Shown: positions 6,928-17,774, counted from the stretch's first letter. The stretch: DNA of 22,069 bases from JBBRTJ01 sp038244535 (GCA_038244535.1 JBBRTJ010000065.1:1-22069); one strand, 5' to 3'. Made by a program: numbers and translations. Notes: generated from the letters alone by a model not told the origin.

Positions 6928-8439
6928 TCACCCCTCGATCGAGGAGGCGACAGGCCGGCGGGCCGGCGCGACGTCCTTGCCAGGACCATCAAGGACGTGC
7001 CTGGTCAAGGTGAGCGGCACGTCGATGGGGTAGTTGCCGGTGAGGCACGCGTCGCAGAAGCCGGCGCCCACGGCCCCGGTGGCAGTCAGCAGCCGGTCGA
7101 GCTGCAAGTACGCCAGCGAATCAGCACCGACGTACTGGCGGATCTCCTCGACGGTGAGGTTGGCGGCGAGCAGCTCACCCTTGTTGCCGGTGTCCATGCC
7201 GTAGAAGCAGGGCCAGCGGTAGGGCGGCGACATGATCCGCAGGTGGACCTCGGCGGCCCCCGCCTCGCGGAGCATGGCCACCACCGCCCGAGTGGTCGTG
7301 CCCCGCACGATCGAGTCGTCGGTGACGACGAGGCGCTTGCCGGCGATGTTCTCGCGCAGTGGATTGAGCTTCATCCGCACGCCCAGCGCCCGCATCTCCT
7401 GGCTGGGAGCGATGAACGTGCGCCCGATGTAGCGGTTCTTGACGAGGCCGTCGCCGTAGGGGATGCCGCTCTGGCGGGCGAAGCCCTGAGCCGCAGGGAT
7501 GCCGCTCTCGGGTACGGGCATCACCATGGCCGGACGGGCCGGCACCATCGTGTCGGCCGCCAGCGGCGCCTGGAGCGCGAGCTGCTCGCCCATGCGCACG
7601 CGGGCGGCGGCGACGCTGCGGCCGTACAGGTCGGCATCGGGACGGGCGAAGTAGACGAACTCGAACAGGCACAGCGTGGGGTTGATGGCCTCGTCCGGGA
7701 AGGGCCTGAACGATCTGACGCCCTCGGCATCGATGCGCACGACCTCGCCCGGTTCGAGCTCGCGCACGAAGTGAGCCCCCGCTATGTCGAGGGCCGGCGT
7801 CTCGGAGGCCAGCACCCACCCACCGGCGTCGAGCCGGCCGAGGCACAGCGGCCGGAACCCGTTCGGGTCGCGGGCGCCGATGATGCCCTGCTCGTCGATG
7901 AGCACGAGCGAGAACGCTCCCCGCAGCGTCGGCAGGACCGCGCCGAGCGCGTCGTCGAGCGAGCAGTCGTGGGTTCCCATGTGACGGGCGAGGAGCTCGG
8001 CCACGAGGTCGCTGTCAGAGGTGACCGTGCCCAGGAGCATCCCGGCCTCCTCGGTCAACGCCTCGGTGTTCACCAAGTTGCCGTTGTGGCCCAGGGCAAA
8101 CTCATGGTGGCCGCCCTCCCGGTAGACCGGCTGAGCGTTGCGCCAGGTGCTGGAGCCCGTCGTGCTGTAGCGGGTGTGGCCGATGGCCCAGTGGCCATGG
8201 AGTCCCGCGAGCGAACGGTCGTCGAACACGTGGGCCACGAGCCCCATGTCCTTGACGATCATGAGCGTCGAGCCATCGCTCACCGCCATGCCCGCCGACT
8301 CCTGGCCACGGTGCTGCAGGGCGTAGAGGCCGAGGTAGGTGAGGTGCGAGACCGGCTTGCCAGGGGCGTACACCCCGAAGACGCCACACGCCTCCTTCGG
8401 CGTGTCGTCGTCATCGGCGGCTGTGTTCACGACCGCCAT
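6928..8439 (-). CDS. purF: Amidophosphoribosyltransferase
   Basis: Commits PRPP to purine synthesis by making 5-phosphoribosylamine from PRPP and glutamine. The N-terminal glutaminase domain begins at the nucleophile Cys18, exposed by removal of a 17-residue propeptide (EACGVFG), with LQHRGQESAG and RYSTTG following. The C-terminal phosphoribosyltransferase domain has the PRPP loop DDSIVRGTTT (374-383). The four cysteines expected for the [4Fe-4S] cluster are present: Cys257, Cys411, Cys462 and Cys465, so this is the oxygen-sensitive Bacillus-type enzyme. 503 residues from the ATG at 8439; an upstream ATG at 8472 would give 514. Neither has a strong ribosome-binding site. Regulation by AMP/GMP feedback is known for the family, not seen here. 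Confidence 0.95.
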   Translation of the reverse strand: MAVVNTAADDDDTPKEACGVFGVYAPGKPVSHLTYLGLYALQHRGQESAGMAVSDGSTLMIVKDMGLVAHVFDDRSLAGLHGHWAIGHTRYSTTGSSTWRNAQPVYREGGHHEFALGHNGNLVNTEALTEEAGMLLGTVTSDSDLVAELLARHMGTHDCSLDDALGAVLPTLRGAFSLVLIDEQGIIGARDPNGFRPLCLGRLDAGGWVLASETPALDIAGAHFVRELEPGEVVRIDAEGVRSFRPFPDEAINPTLCLFEFVYFARPDADLYGRSVAAARVRMGEQLALQAPLAADTMVPARPAMVMPVPESGIPAAQGFARQSGIPYGDGLVKNRYIGRTFIAPSQEMRALGVRMKLNPLRENIAGKRLVVTDDSIVRGTTTRAVVAMLREAGAAEVHLRIMSPPYRWPCFYGMDTGNKGELLAANLTVEEIRQYVGADSLAYLQLDRLLTATGAVGAGFCDACLTGNYPIDVPLTLTRHVLDGPGKDVAPARRPVASSIEG

Positions 8440-8488
8440 TGTGGCATCGCCTCGATGGGCCGCCTCCGCCATGGGCGCAACAGCGTCG

Positions 8489-11400
8489 TCAACAGATGCC
8501 GACGGCGGTCGCCCTGGCGATGGTGGCGTTGGCCGGCGCGCCGATGGTGGCCAGCGCCGTGCGTCCGGTGTTGGGCTTCCTCACCTTCACGAAGAACGTC
8601 TTGGTCGTCTGGCCCGGAAAGAGCGTGAACACCTTGTTGGTGACGATGTAGTCGATCCCTGCGACTGCAGTGCCGCCGGTGGCCGTGGCCGCCGTGATCT
8701 GGGTCGTGAGCCCGCTGGCCGCCGACAGCTTGACCACGAACGAGAAGATCGCGGTCCCGTTGGGCTGGAGGGCCCTCGTGGCGTCGAGGATCGAGAACGA
8801 CGGCGGCGAGTCGTCGTCGATGATCGATGCGGTCGCGGCCGAGCGCGTCACCCGTGCCCCCGACACCGCACTGAGCACGAGGGAGAAGTTCTCCGTCGCC
8901 TCGTCGAGGGCGTCACCTTTGACGAGCACCGTGACGGTCGTCGACGTCGCACCGGCCGGGATCGTGACCGTCTTCGTGGTGGCGAGGAGGTCCTTGCCCA
9001 CGACCGCGGTTCCGCTCGTAGCCGTCGCCGTGAAGGTGACCGGCACCGGGCTCGGTCGATCGAGGCTGATGGTGAACGTCGCCGGCGGGCGCGCGTTGGT
9101 TGCGCCCTCGAGGACGGGCGCAGCATCGGCGACGGACAGGCTGGCGGTCTCGTCGTCGAGGATCGTGCCAGTGGCCGTCGGCACTGGCGCCAGCACCGCA
9201 TCGACGGGGTTGGAGATGGTGGCCGTGAGCGTGCGGTCCGGCTGGATCAGGCTGTTGTCGATGACCGGCACGAGGAAGGTCGCCGTGGTCTGTCCGGCCG
9301 GGATGGTGAGTGTGCCGGCCATCGCCGAGTAGTCGACCCCTGCCACCGCGGTGCCGTCCGCAGTGGCCACGTCGACCGTCACCGGGACCGGGACTGGTCC
9401 GCTCAGGGTCACCGGGAACGCGATCGTGGCGCCCGGTCCCTCGAGCACGGTGGCCGCTCCGATCGACACCGTGGGTGTTGCGTTCGAGAACGTGGCGGTG
9501 AGCGTGGTGTCGCTGAAGAGGTTCACGGTGTGGCCCTGAGCGCCGCCATCGGACCAGAACGCGAACTGGTAGGTGGCACCACCGCTGACCTCGGGCGACT
9601 GCGCCCCGACGAGCACCGTCGCCCCCCGGATCACGGTCTGGGTGAGAGGCCCAGCACCGGCAGCCGACTGGTTGGTGAGGGCCAGGCCGGGCGGAACGCT
9701 GTCGACGACGAGCTGCACCGTGGCCGGATCGAGGCGCACGACCTGCGAGGTGGTCAAGCCCTGGCTGTCCGTCGCTGTCAGCATCAGCTCGAGGTACGAC
9801 GGGTACTCGTGGTCGAGGGCGACGAAGGAGCCGGAGGCGACGCCGGCGAAGGTGGCCACGAAGTGCTTGTGGCAGGTGGTGCCCCCACAGTGCTCGAGGA
9901 TGACGTCCCACCTGAGCGCACTGGCCGGGAGCACGCCGTCCTCGGGATCGGTGGCGCCCCCCGAGAAGGCGATCGTGTCGAGCGCCGACCAGCGCAACGA
10001 CGCCGTCGGCGCCGCGATGCTCGGCGTCGGACGCGAGTTGCCGGCGTAGATCGGCACGGCCTGCACGGCGGAGGCACCAGCCGAGTCGGTGACCCGGACC
10101 CGCGCCAGCACCGTCGCCGCCGTCGTGAAGGTCCAGCTGACGACGGCGCCTGTTGCTTCGTCGAACTGGCCGTCCCCGTTCAGGTCCCATGCGTAGGCAA
10201 GCGGCCCGGGGGTGTCGGCATCGACCGAGGCCGACGCGTCGAACGTGACCGCCAGCGGCAGCGGGCCGCTGTCGGTGGAGGTGGTGAGCGCGACGTTGGG
10301 CGGCAGGTTGCCCGAGGTGTAGGTGATGCGGCGGATCTCGCCGGACCCGATCGCGGCGTAGTAGAGCGCCCCATCGGCTCCGACCTGGAGATCGACCGGG
10401 CCGCCAACCCCTGAAGCCAGCAGCTCGACCCGGTTCGGGTCGGGCTGGCCATCGGTTCCGGCCAACATCGCCCAGAGGCAGCCGCGCACGTAGTCGCCGA
10501 TGATGACGGCGCCGTCGTAGCGGCTCGGCCATGCCAGGCCCTGGGTGAAGCTGACGGCTGAGATGGCCGACGATCCGGTTGCGCATCCGTCGCCGGGGAC
10601 CACCGCTTGCCCGTGCGTGTAGCTGAAGTACGGAGGCGTGTTCGCGGTAGGCAGCGCGTAGAGCTGGTTGCACAGCGCCAGGTTGAGGCTCTGGTAGCCG
10701 GGCACCGGGGCGTTCCCCTCGAAGCACGGCCAGCCGAAGTTGGTGAAGTGGGTCGGATCGATCTGGCGATTGAGCTCCTCGACTGCGGCGTCGCCGCTGG
10801 CCCCCACGTTGGCGATCCAGAGCTCGTTGGTCCCCGGCCGGAACGTGAATCGGAACGGGTTGCGGAGGCCTTCGTTGATGAGCCGGCGACCGTTCTCATC
10901 GTTGCCGGTCGTGAAGAAGGGGTTGCCCGGCGCGGCCAGGCCGGTGTCGGGATCGATGCGGATGACGCCACCGTCGAGCGTGGTTGGGTCGCCTGGGGTC
11001 AGCAGGTCCTGCGAGCGCAGCGACCCCCCTTCGGCCGACGGCGGCGAGGGCGCGACGCCCTTCGGGGTGTTGGGATCGCCGCACGGGTTGCTGCCGATCT
11101 GGCCGTAGTCACCAAACGACGAGCCCTCACCGCCGCTGGCGTAGAGGTAGCCGTCAGCCCCGAAGCGAAGGTCGCCGATCGAGTGCGTGACCGACGTCTG
11201 GCACCAGTCCTCGATGAGGACGTTCTCGTCGATCATCGTCCCGGCGGGACCGATCGTGAGCTTGGACAGGCGCGCGCTCGTCAAGCATCCGGTGCCCGGC
11301 GTGGGGCAGGTGTCGTTCCACGTAGGGGCCGTGCCCCCGATGGCGGCGTCGTAGGAGTAGAGGACGTACACGTAGGGCCGCGCCGGGTACTGGGGATCGA

Positions 11401-11758
11401 CGGCGAGGCCAAGGAGGCCATGGTCGAGCCACGACCACACCGAGGTCGAGAAGTCGGCCACCACGGTGCTGACAGGGCTCGTGATGCTCGGGAACGACTT
11501 GAGCACGCCGCCCTTCTCGGCCACGAACACCTGCCCGTTCGGTGCGAAGCGGACCGCCGTGGGCCCGTTCAAGCCGGCCAGGGCCACCGCATCGGTGAAC
11601 CCCGTCGGGAGAGAAGCGGCACTGCTCGCCGGCGCCGTGGCCACTTGCAGCGGGGCCGTGACGGCGACAGCAGCGACCATCACGGCGACGACCACACCGA
11701 CGCGAATTGGCGCGGCGCGACGACGCCGACGCGGCGTAGCTTTGGTTCTCGATGTCAT
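8489..11758 (-). CDS. Secreted PQQ-dependent sugar dehydrogenase with PKD and Calx-beta domains
   Basis: 1089 residues. Residues 1-48 are a signal peptide (Arg-rich start, long Val/Ala core, APASSAA end). Residues 52-480 form a glucose/sorbosone-dehydrogenase beta-propeller. HSIGDLRFGADG (192-203) holds the presumed catalytic His192, and GLRNPFRF (297-304) matches the PQQ-site arginine motif. A PKD domain (487-572) with AYAWDLNGDG follows, then a Cys/His segment (HCGGTTCHKH, 623-632), a WSDGG segment (735-739), and three Calx-beta domains (about 761-869, 870-983, 984-1089), the first two ending in DDE/DDD. The protein is likely extracellular and oxidises aldoses, passing electrons outward; the substrate is inferred only. 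ATG 11758 has AAAGGA upstream. It lies 32 bp after purL and no more than 50 bp before purF, an unexpected place for such a gene. Confidence 0.88.
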   Translation of the reverse strand: MTSRTKATPRRRRRAAPIRVGVVVAVMVAAVAVTAPLQVATAPASSAASLPTGFTDAVALAGLNGPTAVRFAPNGQVFVAEKGGVLKSFPSITSPVSTVVADFSTSVWSWLDHGLLGLAVDPQYPARPYVYVLYSYDAAIGGTAPTWNDTCPTPGTGCLTSARLSKLTIGPAGTMIDENVLIEDWCQTSVTHSIGDLRFGADGYLYASGGEGSSFGDYGQIGSNPCGDPNTPKGVAPSPPSAEGGSLRSQDLLTPGDPTTLDGGVIRIDPDTGLAAPGNPFFTTGNDENGRRLINEGLRNPFRFTFRPGTNELWIANVGASGDAAVEELNRQIDPTHFTNFGWPCFEGNAPVPGYQSLNLALCNQLYALPTANTPPYFSYTHGQAVVPGDGCATGSSAISAVSFTQGLAWPSRYDGAVIIGDYVRGCLWAMLAGTDGQPDPNRVELLASGVGGPVDLQVGADGALYYAAIGSGEIRRITYTSGNLPPNVALTTSTDSGPLPLAVTFDASASVDADTPGPLAYAWDLNGDGQFDEATGAVVSWTFTTAATVLARVRVTDSAGASAVQAVPIYAGNSRPTPSIAAPTASLRWSALDTIAFSGGATDPEDGVLPASALRWDVILEHCGGTTCHKHFVATFAGVASGSFVALDHEYPSYLELMLTATDSQGLTTSQVVRLDPATVQLVVDSVPPGLALTNQSAAGAGPLTQTVIRGATVLVGAQSPEVSGGATYQFAFWSDGGAQGHTVNLFSDTTLTATFSNATPTVSIGAATVLEGPGATIAFPVTLSGPVPVPVTVDVATADGTAVAGVDYSAMAGTLTIPAGQTTATFLVPVIDNSLIQPDRTLTATISNPVDAVLAPVPTATGTILDDETASLSVADAAPVLEGATNARPPATFTISLDRPSPVPVTFTATATSGTAVVGKDLLATTKTVTIPAGATSTTVTVLVKGDALDEATENFSLVLSAVSGARVTRSAATASIIDDDSPPSFSILDATRALQPNGTAIFSFVVKLSAASGLTTQITAATATGGTAVAGIDYIVTNKVFTLFPGQTTKTFFVKVRKPNTGRTALATIGAPANATIARATAVGIC

Positions 11759-11790
11759 AGCGAGCTGTGTCCTTTTCCCGCGAAGCAGAC

Positions 11791-13995
<2,205 letters not shown>

Positions 13996-14002
13996 GTCCA
14001 AG

Positions 14003-14008
14003 ACCGTA
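14003..14008 (-). promoter_or_regulatory. Leaderless -10 element of purL
   Basis: On the minus strand TACGGT (14008-14003) is followed by CTTGGAC (7 nt) and the GTG at 13995. The hexamer and spacing are the same as in front of pyrE. A TTGACG at 14018-14013 is too close (4 nt) to be its -35. This promoter would drive purL, the sugar dehydrogenase, purF, purM and the second F420-type oxidoreductase. Confidence 0.5.
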
Positions 14009-14122
14009 GTGCCGTCAACGCCACCGCTCTCCCGCAGTCTGTACTTCGGAGCATCGTCGCTTTCTCATGTTCGGCACATTTTCCCCTTTGCGTGAGCACG
14101 GTGGTGCCCGGGAACTGGCATC

Positions 14123-14548
14123 ATGAGCGGCATGGCTGAAAAGAAACCACGCAAACGAACCATGTCGACTGAGCACAAAGCTGCCCTCGCTGTTGGACGA
14201 AACGAGAGCCGTGCAGTAAAGGGATATTTGGAGGCCCTCGAGGCCCACAAGCCCAAGCGCGGTCGCAAACGGACACCCGACAGCATCGGCAAGCGGCTCG
14301 CCGCAATCGATGAGCTCCTGGTCGAGACCGACCCGTTCGGGCGCATCAAGCTCGTCCAGGAGCGCATCGACCTGACCGCGGAGCTGGCATCCATGGAGAC
14401 CGGTGTTGATCTGACCGAGCTCGAGGATGGCTTCGTCGAGGTCGCACTGAGCTACAGCGAGCGCCAGGGCATCTCATACGGGGCATGGCGCGAGGTGGGC
14501 GTCCCCGCCGCCGTGCTCACGCGGTCCGGGATCACGCGCTCCATGTAG
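14123..14548 (+). CDS. Small basic protein, function unknown
   Basis: 141 residues; I do not recognise a named family, though it resembles hypothetical proteins I recall from other actinobacteria. The first 60 residues are rich in Lys/Arg (KKPRKRT; KPKRGRKRTPDSIGKR), the middle is helical and acidic (RIKLVQERIDLTAELASME), and the end has YSERQGISYGAWREVGVPAAVL. The basic tail plus helical pair and a tryptophan-containing helix suggest DNA or RNA binding, which is inference. There is no signal peptide or membrane segment. Starts at 14123 and 14132 are both possible; a GGGA lies 9 nt before the first. The DNA is less GC-rich than its neighbours. It is the only plus-strand gene in the pur region, between purL (divergent) and purQ (convergent). 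Confidence 0.75.
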   Translation: MSGMAEKKPRKRTMSTEHKAALAVGRNESRAVKGYLEALEAHKPKRGRKRTPDSIGKRLAAIDELLVETDPFGRIKLVQERIDLTAELASMETGVDLTELEDGFVEVALSYSERQGISYGAWREVGVPAAVLTRSGITRSM

Positions 14549-14553
14549 TCCCT

Positions 14554-14589
14554 GTGTGGGCCAGGTGGGCGGATCCGCCTGGCCCACAC
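14554..14589. terminator. Shared hairpin between convergent purQ and the small basic gene
   Basis: A perfect 12-bp inverted repeat, GTGTGGGCCAGG (14554-14565) and CCTGGCCCACAC (14578-14589), encloses a 12-base loop that can pair further through CGGA/TCCG. It starts 5 bases after the stop of the plus-strand gene and ends 3 bases before the stop of purQ on the minus strand. That is the expected position for a two-way terminator. There is no T tract. Confidence 0.7.
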
Positions 14590-14592
14590 CCA

Positions 14593-15276
14593 TCACATGC
14601 TGGCGGGAACCCGCTCACGGGCGGCAGCAAGCAGTGAGCGCAGCACGCCCTGGCCATCGACCCCGCCGAGCAGCGCATGACAAGCCCGTTCCGGGTGCGG
14701 CATCAGGCCCACGACGTTGCGGCCAACCGAGCACACCCCGGCGATGTCATCAATCGAGCCGTTGGGATTCTCGAGATAGCGAAAGACGATGCGGTCCTCG
14801 TCGCGGAGCTGAGCCAGCGTCTCGGGGGCACAGGTGTAGTTGCCCTCGAAGTGGTTGATTGGCAAGGTCAGCGCCTCGCCGCGAACCAGACCACTGGATG
14901 CGATCGAGGCGGTCGACTCGACCCGCACTTCGACCGAGCGGCACAAGAACTTGAGTCCCCTGTTCTTCTGCAATGCACCCGGGAGCAGACCAGCCTCGGT
15001 CAGCACCTGGAACCCGTTGCAGATGCCGAGCACCGGACCGCCAGAACGGGCAAACGCCTCGATCGAGCCCATGATCGGCGAGAAGCGGGCAATGGCTCCG
15101 GTGCGAAGGTAGTCACCGTGGGCGAAGCCACCGGGGAGCACGATCGCATCAACGATCGGCGACAGCACTCGATCGCCGTGCCAGACGACTTCGGCGCGAC
15201 CACCGAGCGATTCGACAGCTTCGATGACGTCACGTTCGCAGTTGGTACCGGGGAACAGCACCACCCCGACGGTCAT
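14593..15276 (-). CDS. purQ: FGAM synthase glutaminase subunit
   Basis: Class I glutamine amidotransferase that releases ammonia for PurL. 227 residues. It begins with VGVVLFPGTNCERD, has the nucleophile Cys86 in GICNGFQV, and carries the catalytic His194 and Glu196 in MPHPERA. The start codon overlaps the purS stop (ATGA), implying coupled translation. It is the last gene of the purA-D-B-C-S-Q run and ends just before a strong hairpin, so its partner purL is made from a different transcript. Confidence 0.97.
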   Translation of the reverse strand: MTVGVVLFPGTNCERDVIEAVESLGGRAEVVWHGDRVLSPIVDAIVLPGGFAHGDYLRTGAIARFSPIMGSIEAFARSGGPVLGICNGFQVLTEAGLLPGALQKNRGLKFLCRSVEVRVESTASIASSGLVRGEALTLPINHFEGNYTCAPETLAQLRDEDRIVFRYLENPNGSIDDIAGVCSVGRNVVGLMPHPERACHALLGGVDGQGVLRSLLAAARERVPASM

Positions 15277-15527
15277 CGGGCCGCCTCCACCGTGATCACG
15301 GCATCCTCGATGACAGGGTTGGTCAAGAAGCGATCGCAGAGCTCGGCCACCCGGGTACGGGCGGCGGCGGCGTCGCCGGCCTCGACGTTCAGCCGGATGG
15401 CCTTGCCCACCGTGACCCCTCGGATCCCGTGGAAGCCCAGGGTCGGCAGCGAACGTTCGATGGTGGCCCCCTGCGGGTCGGCGATGCCGGGGCGGAGGCG
15501 CACCTCCACCAGCACGTCGAAGATCAT
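15273..15527 (-). CDS. purS: FGAM synthase PurS subunit
   Basis: An 84-residue protein of normal PurS length, the small dimeric subunit that joins PurQ to PurL. FDVLVEVRLRPGIADPQG, then the GFHGIRGVTVGKAIRL core and NPVIEDAVITVE at the end, are typical. The ATG at 15527 overlaps the purC stop by ATGA, and its own stop overlaps the purQ start in the same way. No ribosome-binding site is visible, so expression probably depends on coupling to purC. Confidence 0.95.
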   Translation of the reverse strand: MIFDVLVEVRLRPGIADPQGATIERSLPTLGFHGIRGVTVGKAIRLNVEAGDAAAARTRVAELCDRFLTNPVIEDAVITVEAAR

Positions 15528-16441
15528 GCGTCGAGGATAGGGCCGCCCGGCCAGTCGGCGAACGACCGCCCGCTCAGCCGCTCGTACACCTCGACGTAGC
15601 GGGCCCGGGTGGCGGCGATGGTGGCCGCCGACAGCGGGGGTGGCGGTGGCCGCTTGTCCCATCCCGAGGCCTCCAGCTCGTCTCGCACGGGTTGCTTGTC
15701 GAACGAGGGAGGCGTGGTCCCGGGCCGGACCGCAGCTGCGGGCCAAAAGCGCGACGAGTCGGGCGTGAGCACCTCGTCGGCCAGCACGAGCCGCCCGTCG
15801 AGCAGGCCGAGCTCGAACTTGGTGTCGGCGATGATGATCCCGCGCTCGGCGGCGAGGGAAGCAGCGTGGCGAAAGACCCTGAGCGACAGGTCACGGGCCG
15901 CCGTCGCCAGCTCGACTCCGACGAGGTCGACGGCCTGAGCGAACGACAGGTTCTCGTCGTGGACCCCGGCGGCGGCCTTGGTGCTGGGGGTGAACATCGG
16001 CTCGGGCAGCGCGCTCGACTCGAGCAACCCAGTCGGGGCGGCCATGGCGTGGACCGTTCCCGACTCCCGGTACTCCTTCCAGGCTGACCCGGCGAGATGA
16101 CCACGCACGATGCACTCGAGCGGCACCATCTCACAGCGCCGCACGAGCATCATGCGCCCCGCCAGCCGCGAATCGCGGGCCTCGGGCGGCAGGTCATCGA
16201 CCTCGGTCGACAGCAGGTGACTGGCCGCTATCAGGGAGAGCTCGCCGAACCACCAGGTGCTGAGCGCCGTCAGGGCGCGGCCCTTGTCGGGCACTGGCTC
16301 GGCCATCACCACGTCGAAGGCGCTCAGGCGGTCGGAGGCCACGACGAGGAGCCGCCCTTGCCCCGCGTCGTAGAGGTCGCGGACCTTGCCGCTATAGACG
16401 TGGGGCAGACCGACATCGAGGTGCGACCGGCCGTCGGTCAT
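15524..16441 (-). CDS. purC: SAICAR synthase
   Basis: Joins CAIR and aspartate with ATP to form SAICAR. 305 residues. Signatures are YSGKVRDLYD, VVASDRLSAFDVVM, CIVRGHLAGSAWKEY and LADEVLTPDSSRFW, with IADTKFELG between them. The length fits the longer (about 300-residue) type found in actinobacteria and yeast rather than the short E. coli type. The ATG at 16441 is 6 bp after the purB stop, and the end overlaps purS. Confidence 0.97.
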   Translation of the reverse strand: MTDGRSHLDVGLPHVYSGKVRDLYDAGQGRLLVVASDRLSAFDVVMAEPVPDKGRALTALSTWWFGELSLIAASHLLSTEVDDLPPEARDSRLAGRMMLVRRCEMVPLECIVRGHLAGSAWKEYRESGTVHAMAAPTGLLESSALPEPMFTPSTKAAAGVHDENLSFAQAVDLVGVELATAARDLSLRVFRHAASLAAERGIIIADTKFELGLLDGRLVLADEVLTPDSSRFWPAAAVRPGTTPPSFDKQPVRDELEASGWDKRPPPPPLSAATIAATRARYVEVYERLSGRSFADWPGGPILDA

Positions 16442-16447
16442 CGAGGT

Positions 16448-17752
16448 TCAGGCGATCTCGTCGAGGGCGTCGAAGACGCCACCGGTGTTGCGCAGCGCCC
16501 GTTCGAGGCTGAACGCGTCGTCGAGCTGCTCGGCGGGCATCGTCACCCGGGGGTCGGCCTCGAGCAAGGTGCGGAAGTCGACGCCCTCCGTCCAAGCCCG
16601 CATGGCCTGCTCCTGGACGATCCGGTAGGCGTCATCGCGCTCGAGCCCACCGGCGACGAGCGCCAGCAGCACCGGCTGGCTGAACACGAGGCCATGGCTG
16701 AGCCCGAGGTTGGCCAGCATCCGATCGGCGTCGACCCGGAGCCCGCTCACCAGCGACGACGCCTTGCGCAGCACGTAGTAGGCGAGCATCGAGGAGTCCG
16801 GCAGGATCACCCGCTCGACCGACGAGTGCGAGATGTCCCGCTCGTGCCAGAGGGCGACGTCTTCGAGACCGGCCTGGAGGTTGCCGCGCAGGATGCGGGC
16901 CAGACCCGACAGCCGCTCAGCCGTGATCGGGTTGCGCTTGTGGGGCATGGCCGAGCTGCCCTTCTGACCCACTCGGAAGCCCTCCTCGACCTCGCGCACC
17001 TCGGTGCGCTGAAGGTGGCGGACCTCGGTGCCGATCAGTTCGGCGGTGGCCCCGACCGAGGCGCAGGCATAGAGGTACTCGGCGTGTCGATCACGGGCGA
17101 TCACCTGGGTGGCGGGCACCGCGGTGAGGCCGAGGGCCTCGCACACGAAGCGCTCGACCGACGGGTCGATGTTGGAGTACGTGCCCACCGCCCCGGAGAG
17201 CTTGCCGACGGCCACCGCGGCCCGGGCGTGCCGGAGGCGGGTGCGGTCTCGGTCGGCCTGGAGGCACCACAGCGCGACCTTGGCACCGAACGTGGTGGGC
17301 TCGGCATGCACGCCATGGGTGCGCCCCACCATGGCCGTGTCGCGATGGCGCAGGGCTTGCTCCTTGAGCGTGGTCACCAGCGCGCAGGACGCTTCGATGA
17401 GCTGGTCGGCGGCGGCGGTCAACGTGGCGCACAGCGCGGTGTCGACCACGTCACTCGAGGTGAGCCCGTAGTGGATCCACTTGCCCGCGGGCGGCCCGAT
17501 CGCTGTCTGCACGACGTCGACGAAGGCGGCCACGTCGTGGTCGGTGACGCGCTCGCGCTCGTCGACGGCCGCCACGAACGCCGCGTCGATCACCGGGGCG
17601 CCGGACCGGCAGGCCGCGGCCGCAGCAGCGGGCACGACGCCGACGACGGACCAGGCCTCGGTGGCCAGCAGCTCGACCTCGAGCCAGCGGGCGAAGCGGG
17701 CCTCGTCGGTGAACAGCCCCGCCATCTCGGGGAGCTGGTAGCGCTTGATCAC
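16448..17752 (-). CDS. purB: Adenylosuccinate lyase
   Basis: Cleaves SAICAR to AICAR and adenylosuccinate to AMP, each time releasing fumarate. 434 residues, normal length. Key segments are TSSDVVDT (98-105), RTHGVHAEP (144-152, general acid/base His146) and the fumarase/lyase signature GSSAMPHKRNP (265-275) on the flexible catalytic loop. I chose the GTG at 17752 (VIKRYQLPEMAGLF) because it matches the usual family start and has GGGAG 9 nt upstream; the longer open frame runs into purD without similarity. It follows purD by 22 bp. Confidence 0.96.
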   Translation of the reverse strand: MIKRYQLPEMAGLFTDEARFARWLEVELLATEAWSVVGVVPAAAAAACRSGAPVIDAAFVAAVDERERVTDHDVAAFVDVVQTAIGPPAGKWIHYGLTSSDVVDTALCATLTAAADQLIEASCALVTTLKEQALRHRDTAMVGRTHGVHAEPTTFGAKVALWCLQADRDRTRLRHARAAVAVGKLSGAVGTYSNIDPSVERFVCEALGLTAVPATQVIARDRHAEYLYACASVGATAELIGTEVRHLQRTEVREVEEGFRVGQKGSSAMPHKRNPITAERLSGLARILRGNLQAGLEDVALWHERDISHSSVERVILPDSSMLAYYVLRKASSLVSGLRVDADRMLANLGLSHGLVFSQPVLLALVAGGLERDDAYRIVQEQAMRAWTEGVDFRTLLEADPRVTMPAEQLDDAFSLERALRNTGGVFDALDEIA

Positions 17753-17774
17753 GGCGTCAGTCTCCCATCCGCGC

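Noticed and set aside
5031..8628. Very long plus-strand open frames opposite purM, purF and the oxidoreductase (5031-7013 and 6922-8628)
   Set aside because: They are antisense to genes with complete motif sets, have a repetitive His/Arg/Gly/Glu-rich composition and no family similarity. This is a normal side effect of high GC.
9862..9891. HCGGTTCHKH considered as a c-type heme site
   Set aside because: Spacing is CX4CH, not CXXCH, there is no cytochrome-like context, and PQQ enzymes with true heme domains look different.
13999..14001. TTG start codon for purL
   Set aside because: It lies 1 nt after the proposed -10 hexamer, while a GTG two codons later has the ideal 7-nt spacing. The TTG is valid only if transcription begins further upstream.
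14013..14018. TTGACG considered as the -35 box of purL
   Set aside because: It is only 4 nt from the TACGGT -10 element; about 17 nt is needed.
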